DNA from: an uncultured Leptotrichia sp.
GTDB taxonomy: Bacteria; Fusobacteriota; Fusobacteriia; Fusobacteriales; Leptotrichiaceae
NCBI GenBank assembly: GCA_937925095.1
Contig: CALEXX010000009.1
Coordinates: forward strand, 1 to 19,015
Direction of reading: 5' to 3'
Length of the DNA stretch: 19,015 nucleotides
In this document: one piece after another, positions 8,236 to 14,661 of the stretch
Position numbering within the stretch: position 1 is the stretch's first letter
Layout: the number at the start of each line of letters is the position of its first letter
Position numbers and translations under genes: made by a program
The notes under the pieces: model-generated
The model's database searches: none
Told to the model about the DNA's origin: nothing
Seen by the model: the letters and a program-made list of their open reading frames with translations, nothing else

Positions 8236-8264
8236 TTTAATAAATTATAAAAATATGATATAAT
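8236..8264 (+). promoter_or_regulatory. toxin promoter (extended -10)
   Basis: TATAAT (8259-8264) is preceded by TGA, giving an extended -10, and a weak TTTAAT (8236-8241) lies 17 bases upstream. Transcription should start near 8271, just before the 5' hairpin of the toxin message. It diverges from the SRP promoter. Confidence 0.75.
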
Positions 8265-8273
8265 AGCTTCAGA

Positions 8274-8296
8274 CTTTCGTTCTTTTGAACAGAAAG
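8274..8296 (+). promoter_or_regulatory. 5' hairpin over the toxin Shine-Dalgarno
   Basis: CTTTC-GTTC (8274-8282) pairs with GAAC-(A bulge)-GAAAG (8287-8296) around a TTTT loop. The 3' strand takes up the AAAG of the ribosome site AAAGGAGG (8293-8300), so part of it is hidden in the folded message. Fst messages carry a comparable upstream helix; whether it limits translation here is inference. Confidence 0.6.
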
Positions 8297-8298
8297 GA

Positions 8299-8321
8299 GG
8301 TTTTGCCATGTCATACATTAT
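8299..8321. repeat. direct repeat copy A (toxin start region)
   Basis: The 23 bases here, from the end of the Shine-Dalgarno through codon 4 and the first two bases of codon 5, recur at 8440-8461 in the same orientation with one missing base and one C/T change. Both copies share GGTTTT and CCATGTCATA..ATTAT. Copy A lies in the toxin message. Confidence 0.9.
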
Positions 8322-8406
8322 GACAGAAGTTTTTATCAACGTAACTTCAAGTTTGATTGTATATTTTGTAATCAAACTCATTGAAAAGAACAAAGATAAA
8401 AACTAA
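8308..8406 (+). CDS. 32-residue single-helix peptide, probable type I toxin (Fst/par-like)
   Basis: The peptide starts MSYIMTEVFINVTSSLIV, continues with a hydrophobic run to about residue 25, and ends in the highly charged tail EKNKDKN. That is the layout of Fst, Lpt and other type I toxins: about 30 residues, one membrane helix, a polar C-terminus. AAAGGAGG lies seven bases before the ATG; a second in-frame ATG at codon 5 has no such site. The start codon sits inside a perfect 7-bp palindrome (8309-8325, TGTCATA/TATGACA). It is the only convincing plus-strand gene here, between the SRP RNA gene and the spherulin-like gene. A promoter, a 5' hairpin, a bidirectional terminator, a direct repeat and a converging promoter surround it as in par loci. 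By family knowledge such peptides damage the membrane when unpaired from their antisense RNA. It lacks an obvious match to the conserved Pro-containing Fst core, so family membership is inferred mainly from architecture. Confidence 0.75.
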   Translation: MSYIMTEVFINVTSSLIVYFVIKLIEKNKDKN

Positions 8407-8410
8407 ATTA

Positions 8411-8439
8411 AAATCCCCTGTGACAGCAGGGGATTTTTT
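8411..8439. terminator. bidirectional terminator shared by toxin message and antisense RNA
   Basis: A perfect 10-bp stem, AAATCCCCTG (8411-8420) and CAGGGGATTT (8427-8436), surrounds a TGACAG loop. Plus-strand transcripts meet six T (8434-8439). Minus-strand transcripts meet the T-rich ATTTTAATTTAGTTTTT. It can end the toxin message, the antisense RNA, and read-through from the spherulin-like gene. Confidence 0.9.
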
Positions 8440-8461
8440 GGTTTTCCATGTCATATATTAT
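8440..8461. repeat. direct repeat copy B (5' part of the antisense RNA)
   Basis: This is the second copy of the repeat at 8299-8321, 22 bases long, with one base missing after GGTTTT and one C/T difference. It lies beyond the terminator, so it is absent from the toxin message but transcribed in reverse into the antisense RNA. Confidence 0.9.
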
Positions 8462-8470
8462 ACTGGATTT

Positions 8471-8499
8471 AGTATATCATATTTTTTATTTTTTATCAA
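8471..8499 (-). promoter_or_regulatory. promoter of the antisense antitoxin RNA
   Basis: On the minus strand TTGATA (8494-8499), exactly 17 bases, then TATACT (8471-8476) with TG one base before the -10. The -35 overlaps the TGA stop codon (8496-8498) of the spherulin-like gene. It is closer to consensus than the toxin promoter, as expected if the antitoxin RNA is made in excess. Confidence 0.8.
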
Positions 8500-9290
8500 T
8501 ACCTTTTCCCATTAACTGTTCTAACAATTCTTTCAAAGTCTTCCGGCAATTTATCATAAGGATTCGGCTGTACACCGTTTGTTACCATAATCCATCCTAC
8601 ATTACGTTTTTTTGAAAGTTTTATTATTTCCTCATATTGAGCAGGTTTTGCTGCATAGACAATATGCCATATGTGTGAGGAATTATCTTCATCATTCTCA
8701 AACTCAGACTCAGGCTCAGTAAATCTGTTTATATACTCATCTGCTGTAATTTCACTTGTTACAAATACATCTGCATATGGAGCAAGTTTATCTGTAATCT
8801 GTCTTCCAGGGTTGGCAACTACAATGTTTTCCTTCCCTTTTCCCTTCACATATTCATAAACTGCTTTCATATAGGCAGGCTGATTTGCATCATCCACTCC
8901 CACTTCATCAAAGAAAAAACCGCTCAGATTATCTTTACTGTACAACTTATAATATTTATCCACATCAGCCAGAACTTCTGCCAATGGACGTTTCTGATAG
9001 TTTGTTCTTATATATGCAATATTTTTAATTCCGGCTTTCATATTTTTCTTCAGCTGTCTTGCATAATTTGAATCTGTTTCTTCTCCAGGCCCGCTATTAG
9101 GATTAATTATTACGTAAGGTATATTTTTCCCACTTTCCTTAATAACTTCCTTCCAGTATTCACTGTCAGCAGAAGGATAGCTGTAAGCTGCCAGAACAAC
9201 AGATTGCTTTCTTTCAAGCTTTTTTTTCATATATACTGCAAAAGCACATATTCCCACTAGAACAACTGCCATTAATACTATTTTTTTCAT
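8496..9290 (-). CDS. spherulation-specific family 4 (spherulin-4-like) protein, exported or membrane-anchored
   Basis: The 264-residue protein begins MKKIVLMAVVLVGICAFAVY followed by a basic MKKKLERK, a signal peptide or an N-terminal anchor with no lipobox. The rest matches what I know of the spherulin-4 family, a glycosidase-like TIM barrel: AAYSYPSADSEYWKEV, YVIINPNSGPGEETDSNYA (the conserved NP-N-GPG strand and loop), AGIKNIAYIRTNYQKRP, LSGFFFDEVGVDD (acidic pair after a hydrophobic strand, possible active site), ENIVVANPGRQITD, DVFVTSE and WIMVTNGVQPNPYDKLP. The family is found in slime moulds, fungi and bacteria, with unclear activity, perhaps on surface polysaccharide. It begins 24 bases after nfo and seems co-transcribed. 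Its stop codon lies inside the antisense RNA promoter. Confidence 0.8.
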   Translation of the reverse strand: MKKIVLMAVVLVGICAFAVYMKKKLERKQSVVLAAYSYPSADSEYWKEVIKESGKNIPYVIINPNSGPGEETDSNYARQLKKNMKAGIKNIAYIRTNYQKRPLAEVLADVDKYYKLYSKDNLSGFFFDEVGVDDANQPAYMKAVYEYVKGKGKENIVVANPGRQITDKLAPYADVFVTSEITADEYINRFTEPESEFENDEDNSSHIWHIVYAAKPAQYEEIIKLSKKRNVGWIMVTNGVQPNPYDKLPEDFERIVRTVNGKRY

Positions 9291-9314
9291 ATTATATTTC
9301 TTTTTCAGTTTATA

Positions 9315-10238
9315 TTACTGTTTCTTTATTTTTTCAAGAACATCCGCATCAAATTTACCATTTTTCAGCATTTCTATTTCAAATTTATATGGCGGTACTG
9401 TTTTTGCACCCTTTTCAGGTGTCAAAGCCACATAAGGTGTTTCCAGTATCTTAGGTAAATGTGAAAACTTTTCATAATGAGCTATTTTATTAAGAGCTTC
9501 AAATCCTATTGTTCCAAATCCAAGATTTTCATGTCTGTCCTTCATTGCTCCTCTAGGATTTTTACTGTCATTCAAGTGAATTACAGAGATTCTGTCGATT
9601 CCCACAATCTTGTCAAACTCTTTTATAACTCCTTCAAAGTCATTTACAATATCATATCCTGCATCATTTACGTGACAAGTGTCAAAACATACTGAAAGTT
9701 TATCCTTAAGCTTTACTCCGTCTATTATTTTTGCTATTTCTTCAAAGCTTCTTCCACATTCACTTCCTTTTCCTGCCATAGTTTCAAGTGCCACTGTTGT
9801 TTTCTGTTCCTTTGTCAGAACTTCATTCAGTCCTTCAACTATTTTTGCAATTCCAATTTCTGCACCTTCTCCTACATGTGCTCCCGGGTGAAGTACTATT
9901 CTAGGTGCACCTATTGCATCCGTTCTTTCTATTTCTGTTCTCAGAAACTGTACTGCAATTTCAAAAGTTTCAGGTTTTACAGCATTTCCAAGATTTATTA
10001 TATATGGAGCATGGACAACAATATCCTCCACTGAAATATTATTTTCCTTCATTAATTTAAGTCCAGCCTCAATATTTAGCTCATCAATCGGCTTTCTTCT
10101 TGTGTTTTGTGGTGCTCCTGTATATATCATAAAAGTATTTGCTCCATAGGAAAGTGCTTCTTCCACTGATCCCAAGAACATTTTCTTTCCACTCATTCCT
10201 ACATGTGATCCTATTTTAAACATTTCTTTTTTTGACAT
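9315..10238 (-). CDS. nfo: deoxyribonuclease IV (AP endonuclease)
   Basis: Endonuclease IV cuts DNA 5' of abasic sites and removes 3' blocking groups in base excision repair, using three Zn ions. From the chosen ATG the protein has 307 residues and starts MSKKEMFKIGSHVGMSGKK. Metal-ligand motifs are IGSHVG, VVHAPYIINLGN, IVLHPGAHVGEGAE, ALETMAGKGSE, VCFDTCHVNDAGYD, IHLNDSKNPRGAMKDRHENL and ILETPY, in family order. The reading frame is open up to 10286, but those extra 16 residues would overlap the DUF4253 gene; GAAAGGA about eight bases before 10238 supports the later start. It lies between DUF4253 and the spherulin-like gene in a tight block. Confidence 0.96.
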   Translation of the reverse strand: MSKKEMFKIGSHVGMSGKKMFLGSVEEALSYGANTFMIYTGAPQNTRRKPIDELNIEAGLKLMKENNISVEDIVVHAPYIINLGNAVKPETFEIAVQFLRTEIERTDAIGAPRIVLHPGAHVGEGAEIGIAKIVEGLNEVLTKEQKTTVALETMAGKGSECGRSFEEIAKIIDGVKLKDKLSVCFDTCHVNDAGYDIVNDFEGVIKEFDKIVGIDRISVIHLNDSKNPRGAMKDRHENLGFGTIGFEALNKIAHYEKFSHLPKILETPYVALTPEKGAKTVPPYKFEIEMLKNGKFDADVLEKIKKQ

Positions 10239-10264
10239 TTTTATTTTTCCTTTCTTTAATTTTT

Positions 10265-11011
10265 TTAATCCCACCAAAAATACCATTGTATATTTTTGTA
10301 TAAAGCATCTACTAATTTTTCAAATGTACCATAACATTGAGCTACAATATCATAACAGAAAATATAATGTTCAACTGCTAGATTTTTTGCTTCTTCTAAA
10401 GTTTGAACAGGATTTTCTACATAAAATTCTATCTCATCATAAGTTACAACTGCTGGAACTGCTCCATATTTTTCATACCAATATTTAGCAATTACTATTT
10501 GTTCTTCTGAAAGGGGACAGTCATTAAAACCACCCATTCCAAAATATCCCAAAACTTCATAAGGATTTTTTGTAGGTACCTTTACTAAGATAACATTATC
10601 TTTAAAATCTCCGTTATAATCAAATAAAGACGAAAGTTCTAAATCATATTTTTCACCATCATCAAATTTATAACTTTTTTCTGCAAAATACTCATCTATA
10701 TTTTCTTTTATATCTTCCATATTTTCTACTTGAATTTTTTTTAGCAATTCAAGTGCATTTATATTCTTAGATTTTTCAAGATTCAGATTAACCACATCCA
10801 TTATATTAGTAGTTTCTTCATCTTCCATATCCAACTCAAACTTTTCTAATAAAATATCATCAAGAACTAAAAATACAGGAGTAAAATTTTTTTCTTTCCC
10901 TTCCTTATAAATTTCTAAATACTTTTTCTCAATTTCTTTATAACTTAAATCCTTTATTTCCTCAAATTCAAAATTATATAAATCTTTAAATTTATTTATA
11001 TTCTCTTTCAT
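10265..11011 (-). CDS. DUF4253 domain protein
   Basis: This is a 248-residue acidic cytoplasmic protein with no signal or membrane segment. The C-terminal 110 residues carry the DUF4253 pattern: GYFGMGGFNDCPLSEEQIVI, AKYWYEKYGAVPAVVTYDEI, EEAKNLAVEHYIFCYDIV and a Trp-rich end with IQWYFWWD. The N-terminal half is rich in Glu, Lys and Asn and I recognise nothing there. DUF4253 proteins have no settled biochemical role; some occur among polymorphic toxin immunity proteins, which is only a hint. AAGGAAGG stands upstream of the ATG. It runs into nfo 26 bases later. A phage-type gene fragment lies directly upstream, so this gene might be accessory. Confidence 0.8.
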   Translation of the reverse strand: MKENINKFKDLYNFEFEEIKDLSYKEIEKKYLEIYKEGKEKNFTPVFLVLDDILLEKFELDMEDEETTNIMDVVNLNLEKSKNINALELLKKIQVENMEDIKENIDEYFAEKSYKFDDGEKYDLELSSLFDYNGDFKDNVILVKVPTKNPYEVLGYFGMGGFNDCPLSEEQIVIAKYWYEKYGAVPAVVTYDEIEFYVENPVQTLEEAKNLAVEHYIFCYDIVAQCYGTFEKLVDALYKNIQWYFWWD

Positions 11012-11057
11012 TTAAAACCTTCCTTTAAATATTTCATCGTTAATACTTAACAATAAA

Positions 11058-11300
11058 TTACGGAATTGACTGAATAACACGGAAAATTCCTTGTATATCA
11101 GCAACATCTGTCATATACATTTTTCCATCTTTATGAGATTTCATTTTCAGTTGGTTACAATTTGTAACCAACTCATTCCCCTCATCTTTCAACCGTTTTT
11201 TTAATACCTTCCAATAATTATTGGGATTCAGACTATCCGTTAATATTCCTACAACATCGACAATAGAAAAATACCATTCTTCCTTTTCATTCTCTCCAAT
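11058..11300 (-). pseudogene. remnant of a phage-type BRO-N antirepressor
   Basis: A minus-strand frame without a start codon encodes NEKEEWYFSIVDVVGILTDS, then LNPNNYWKVLKKRLKDEGNE, LVTNCNQLKMKSHKDGKMYM and TDVADIQGIFRVIQSIP before a TAA stop (11058-11060). This is the N-terminal DNA-binding domain of BRO/antirepressor proteins, where W-F-SIVDVV-LTDS-NP-YW-LK-R is characteristic. In intact proteins QSIP is followed by SPKAEPFKLWLA and a C-terminal domain; here it stops. The 5' end is also missing: an in-frame TGA (11301-11303) precedes the open stretch, and the bases upstream fit only another frame, suggesting a frameshift. It is a relic of a mobile element, not a working gene. The remaining bases of the gap up to 11396 show nothing else. 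Confidence 0.75.
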
Positions 11301-11396
11301 TCACTAATTAATTCCAAAAGTTTATGAAAATTTGTTACTTTAATCAACAATACAATAAACATTATTATTTTTTTCGTATTATTATCTCCACAATTT

Positions 11397-12167
11397 TTAT
11401 AAGCCTTGCAATTTCTCTCTCATCTTATACAAAAATATCCCTGTCGCCACACTTACATTCAGTGACTCAATATTTCCATAAATTGGAATAATAGCCTTTA
11501 TATCTGAATTTTCTATCAGATATTCAGATACTCCTCCACCTTCATGACCAAAAATAAACGCATTATTTTCACGCAGTTCAATTTTTTCATAGGAAACTGA
11601 ATCTTCATGTAAAGCAGTTGCTATTTTTAAATAATTTTTATCATTTAAAAATTTTACAATTTTTTCAGGTGTTTCATAAATTATGTTCAGCTTAAAAATT
11701 CCACTCATTGTAGCTCGTACTGTCTTTGGATTGTAAACATCTACTGAACCCTTTGTCAGAATTAGATTCTGAAAATTTGCGGCAATCATTGTTCTAATAA
11801 TTGTCCCGGCATTTCCCGGATCCTGAATATCATCAAGAATTACCACATCTCCCTGTATATCCTCAATTGTATTTAAATTTTTAGAATATAGGAATATTAT
11901 CCCCTGACTATTTTCCTGAGTTGAAACTTCATCAAACAGATTATCCTTCAAAATTGTCAGATTATCATGTTTAGAAATATCATATTTTTCATCAAAATAG
12001 TCAAATTTCGATTCCTTCACAATAATTTTATTAAAATTAATATTCTCATTTAGAAACTTTTCCCCTTCAGCCTTAAAAATGCTGTTTTCATCACGATACT
12101 TCTTTTTATCCAGTTTTTTCAACAACTTATAAAATTTGTTATCTGGACTTGCTATTACATCTCTCAT
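11397..12167 (-). CDS. TrmH/SpoU-family RNA 2'-O-methyltransferase
   Basis: This 256-residue protein is an SPOUT-class methyltransferase that adds a methyl group from SAM to a ribose 2'-OH in tRNA or rRNA. An N-terminal substrate-binding domain (residues 1-95, SPDNKFYKLLKKLDKKKYR, FKAEGEKFL) precedes the catalytic knot. Motif 1 is LDDIQDPGNAGTIIRTMIAA (111-130, with N119 and R125), motif 2 is IFGHEGGGVSEYL (205-217) and motif 3 is IPIYGNIESLNVSVATGIFL (227-246). The layout matches RlmB- and TsnR-like enzymes of low-GC bacteria, but the exact nucleotide cannot be told from sequence. It follows the DKNYY gene and its terminator, so it probably has its own promoter in the 90-base gap. Confidence 0.92.
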   Translation of the reverse strand: MRDVIASPDNKFYKLLKKLDKKKYRDENSIFKAEGEKFLNENINFNKIIVKESKFDYFDEKYDISKHDNLTILKDNLFDEVSTQENSQGIIFLYSKNLNTIEDIQGDVVILDDIQDPGNAGTIIRTMIAANFQNLILTKGSVDVYNPKTVRATMSGIFKLNIIYETPEKIVKFLNDKNYLKIATALHEDSVSYEKIELRENNAFIFGHEGGGVSEYLIENSDIKAIIPIYGNIESLNVSVATGIFLYKMREKLQGL

Positions 12168-12204
12168 TTTCTATTTTCCACTTTCTATATTATTTAAAAG
12201 TACA

Positions 12205-12251
12205 AAAACCCCAATCTATTCAATTTATCAAACTCAATTTCACGGGGTTTT
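12205..12251 (-). terminator. terminator after the DKNYY-repeat gene
   Basis: On the minus strand AAAACCCC (12244-12251) pairs with GGGGTTTT (12205-12212) around a 31-base loop, ending in a short T run. It begins a few bases after the DKNYY gene stop codon. The long loop makes it a weaker call. Confidence 0.6.
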
Positions 12252-12258
12252 ATGCACT

Positions 12259-14205
12259 CTAAAATTCTTTATAAATTTTATTTTTATCTTTTACTATAAC
12301 TTTACCATTTGAAATAATTATTTTAAAACTTTTAACATCTGCACCTTTTAATTCCTTACCTTCAAAATATACTTTGTCCTTATCCTTCGCATAGCCAAAC
12401 ATCAGCTGTACAAATGAAGGGATGTCTGCACCTTCTATTTTAGAAAAAATATTATCTGAAGAAAATTTATTTAATTTGTTCATATCAAAATAATAAACTC
12501 CATTTTTATCCTGTAGGTAACCATTAGATTCAGCAGTAGTTAAACCATTTGTATAAGCATCAGCATTAGAATATTTAAAGGTCTTTGTATCAACGTTTAG
12601 AGGCACTATTTCATATATTTCTTTTCCTACTTCTGTTTTTAAGACATAAGCCTTATCTTTATTTTTTAGAAAATAAACAATATCCAACTCTTTTATAAAG
12701 TTGTTTCCTAAAAACTCAAATTCTTCTGAATTTAAATCCTTTATTTTATTTCCATAGTAATAGACATTTTTATTATCTTTTGAAAATTCGCTATTTAAAA
12801 GGATAAAACTCTTTCTATCTGCCTCTTCTATCTTTTTTAAAGGTATCTGATACAATTTATTCTCATAATACACATTATTTTTATCATGGAAATAATTCGG
12901 CCATTCATCAAATATTTCAAAAGTTTTAAAATCTACTTTAGGATTTTTAACAGCAACTGCTTTTACACTTTTCAGTTCACTATTATTTTCATCAAATGTT
13001 TCAACAAGTCTGTATAGATTTTTATTATCACTTATAAAATTAATTGGTTCATTTGGTCTTCTAATTACCTTTAATCCGGCTGATGTTACACCATCCACTT
13101 TTTTCCCTGTATAGTAAACATTTTTTCTGTCATATGAAAAAGGAAAATCCTCGCTAATGACAAAACTGGCCTTATCCACATCCTCCAACTTCACAATACC
13201 ATAATTTCCTAGATAATAAATATTATTCTTATCTTTTGAGTATCTATTATTTTCCATTACCTCAAAAGTATCTTTATCCGCATTTTCTATTATTCTAATA
13301 TTTCCCGGAGCATCATCAGGTGTTATTACATATACATTTTCATCATCTTTCCCATAGACAATAATCTTGCTTGTAGTCATAATACCAGTATTTTTTATTA
13401 ATTTAAATTTTTTCGCATCTTTTAATTTTAATTTATTTCCATAAAAATATATTTCATTCCCGTTTCTAATTATAAAATCATCTAAAAATTCAAAATTATT
13501 TTCATCTATTTTTCCAAGAAATTTATCTTCACCATAATAGTAATACAAGTTATTTTTATCCCTGGAATAGCTTGTTTCAGGAAATTCCCTAAAGGTTTTA
13601 GGATCTGCACCTTTTATAATTTCTCCTGAAACATATACATTTTTATCATCTTTTGAATATTCTCCATCTGAAATTACTTCAAATGTTTTCGCATTTGCAC
13701 CTTCAACTTTTTGCCCAAAATAATATACTGAATTTTTATCCTTTGCATATCCATTTTCTTTATCCAGAGCTATAAACGAATTCGCATCTGCACCTAAAAT
13801 TTTCTTATCATTAAAAAATACATTTTTATCATCTTTCAGATAAAACTGATTTAAAACCTTTATTGTTTTTGGATTTGCACCATTTACCCTCTGAATCCAG
13901 CCATTTTCCGGACTGTATACATTATTTTTGTCCTTTGAATAATCCGCCGGCAATACTTCAAAAGTTCCGGTATCCACATCTTCAAACGACTTATTTCCTG
14001 AAAAATAAACATTTTTCACATCTTTGGCATATTTATCATTTAAAACTTTAAATGTACCTAAGTCCACATTTTCAACTTTAAATTGAAAATCTTTCCCTTC
14101 AGCATATTTATAATAAACTTCATTATTTGTTTTAATATATTCCGACATTCCTAAATTAGCTAAAATAAATATCCCTATCAGAACTTTAAAAAATGTAGTC
14201 TTCAT
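12259..14205 (-). CDS. exported DKNYY-repeat protein
   Basis: A 648-residue protein with an N-terminal signal peptide (MKTTFFKVLIGIFILANLGM, cleavage likely just after) and then repeats of the DKNYY family to the C-terminus. I count about 18 units of roughly 30-40 residues. Each has a core like YSKDKNNVYYxGxKI followed by GADxKTFEVL. Well-formed examples are YAKDKNSVYYFGQKV, YSKDDKNVYVSGEII, YSKDKNNIYYLGNYG and FSKDNKNVYYYGNKI; units near residues 250 and 520 are degenerate (IIRNGNEIYFYGNKL, FIKELDIVYFLKNKD). No anchor or catalytic motif is seen. The family is common in Fusobacteria and Bacteroidetes and has no proven function; a solenoid or propeller-like exported scaffold is inference. GGAGG stands before the ATG. 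It follows the HIT gene by 33 bases and may be co-transcribed with it. Confidence 0.9.
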   Translation of the reverse strand: MKTTFFKVLIGIFILANLGMSEYIKTNNEVYYKYAEGKDFQFKVENVDLGTFKVLNDKYAKDVKNVYFSGNKSFEDVDTGTFEVLPADYSKDKNNVYSPENGWIQRVNGANPKTIKVLNQFYLKDDKNVFFNDKKILGADANSFIALDKENGYAKDKNSVYYFGQKVEGANAKTFEVISDGEYSKDDKNVYVSGEIIKGADPKTFREFPETSYSRDKNNLYYYYGEDKFLGKIDENNFEFLDDFIIRNGNEIYFYGNKLKLKDAKKFKLIKNTGIMTTSKIIVYGKDDENVYVITPDDAPGNIRIIENADKDTFEVMENNRYSKDKNNIYYLGNYGIVKLEDVDKASFVISEDFPFSYDRKNVYYTGKKVDGVTSAGLKVIRRPNEPINFISDNKNLYRLVETFDENNSELKSVKAVAVKNPKVDFKTFEIFDEWPNYFHDKNNVYYENKLYQIPLKKIEEADRKSFILLNSEFSKDNKNVYYYGNKIKDLNSEEFEFLGNNFIKELDIVYFLKNKDKAYVLKTEVGKEIYEIVPLNVDTKTFKYSNADAYTNGLTTAESNGYLQDKNGVYYFDMNKLNKFSSDNIFSKIEGADIPSFVQLMFGYAKDKDKVYFEGKELKGADVKSFKIIISNGKVIVKDKNKIYKEF

Positions 14206-14238
14206 AAATTTCCTCCGTAGTTTAGAAATCTGACTATT

Positions 14239-14580
14239 TTATTTTAGCTTGGCAGGCAGCTTTTCTCCACCTAAAATATGATAATGGATATGTAAAACTT
14301 CCTGTCCACCATTTTCTCCAATATTAGTTATAACTCTATATCCTTCTTCATTAATTCCAAGTATTCTTGCCACCTTTGCCACAGTCAGTTGAAGTTTTCC
14401 AAGTAACAATGCATCTTCTTCTGTTGCAGCTTCAAGATTTTTTATCTCTTTTTTAGGTATTACAAGTACATGTACCTTTGCGGCAGGATTTATATCGTGA
14501 AAAGCCAGAAACTCTTCATCTTCATAAACTATATTTGCCGGAATTTCTTTATCTATTATTTTTTTAAATATTGTTGACAT
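14239..14580 (-). CDS. HIT-family nucleotide phosphoramidase (HinT-like)
   Basis: A 113-residue histidine-triad protein. FKKIIDKEIPANIVYEDEEF, LAFHDINPAAKVHVLVIPKK, NIGENGGQEVLHIHYHILGG are typical of HinT. The triad is His97, His99 and His101, the middle or last acting as nucleophile on adenosine phosphoramidates, such as aminoacyl-AMP or lysyl-AMP side products. Length and motif order agree with E. coli HinT. A strong TTAGGAGG lies upstream, and a TATAAT-like -10 (minus strand, 14600-14605) is near, but I see no good -35. It sits between rpiB, from which a hairpin separates it, and the DKNYY gene. Confidence 0.95.
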   Translation of the reverse strand: MSTIFKKIIDKEIPANIVYEDEEFLAFHDINPAAKVHVLVIPKKEIKNLEAATEEDALLLGKLQLTVAKVARILGINEEGYRVITNIGENGGQEVLHIHYHILGGEKLPAKLK

Positions 14581-14628
14581 TTTTTCCTCCTAATTTTCGA
14601 TTATAATTTTTTCACTTATTCAAAATTT

Positions 14629-14657
14629 CCCTTTCACAATTGAAAGGGATTTTTTTA
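14629..14657. terminator. hairpin between rpiB and the HIT gene
   Basis: CCCTTTC (14629-14635) and GAAAGGG (14642-14648) form a 7-bp stem with a 6-base loop. It lies shortly after the rpiB stop codon on the minus strand, where it is flanked by seven A and AAATTTTG. The better T run (eight T) is on the plus strand. It probably ends the khpA-rpiB transcript, and the palindrome may act both ways. Confidence 0.6.
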
Positions 14658-14661
14658 TTTT

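Larger units (their letters stand above)
8404..8464 (-). ncRNA. predicted antisense antitoxin RNA (RNAII-like)
   Basis: A converging promoter (8471-8499) should start a minus-strand RNA near 8464. It would run through the complement of repeat copy B and into the shared terminator, ending near 8404, about 60 bases in all. Its 3' half is fully complementary to the end of the toxin message. Its 5' half can pair with repeat copy A over the toxin Shine-Dalgarno and start codon. This matches the two-region pairing of the par RNAII. No expression evidence is available from sequence. Confidence 0.65.

Noticed and set aside
10239..10286. Upstream extension of nfo by 16 residues
   Set aside because: It would overlap the DUF4253 stop and adds non-conserved Lys-rich residues, while a good ribosome site fits the start at 10238.
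11240..11375. Short frame of about 38 codons upstream of the BRO-N relic
   Set aside because: It begins MFIVLLIKVTNFHKLLELI but has no ribosome site, overlaps the relic in another frame, and is most likely debris or chance.
12259..14205. Repeated KDKNNVYY-coding DNA as a possible CRISPR or tandem DNA repeat
   Set aside because: The periodicity is at protein level with diverged codons inside one open frame; there are no identical repeats with spacers.
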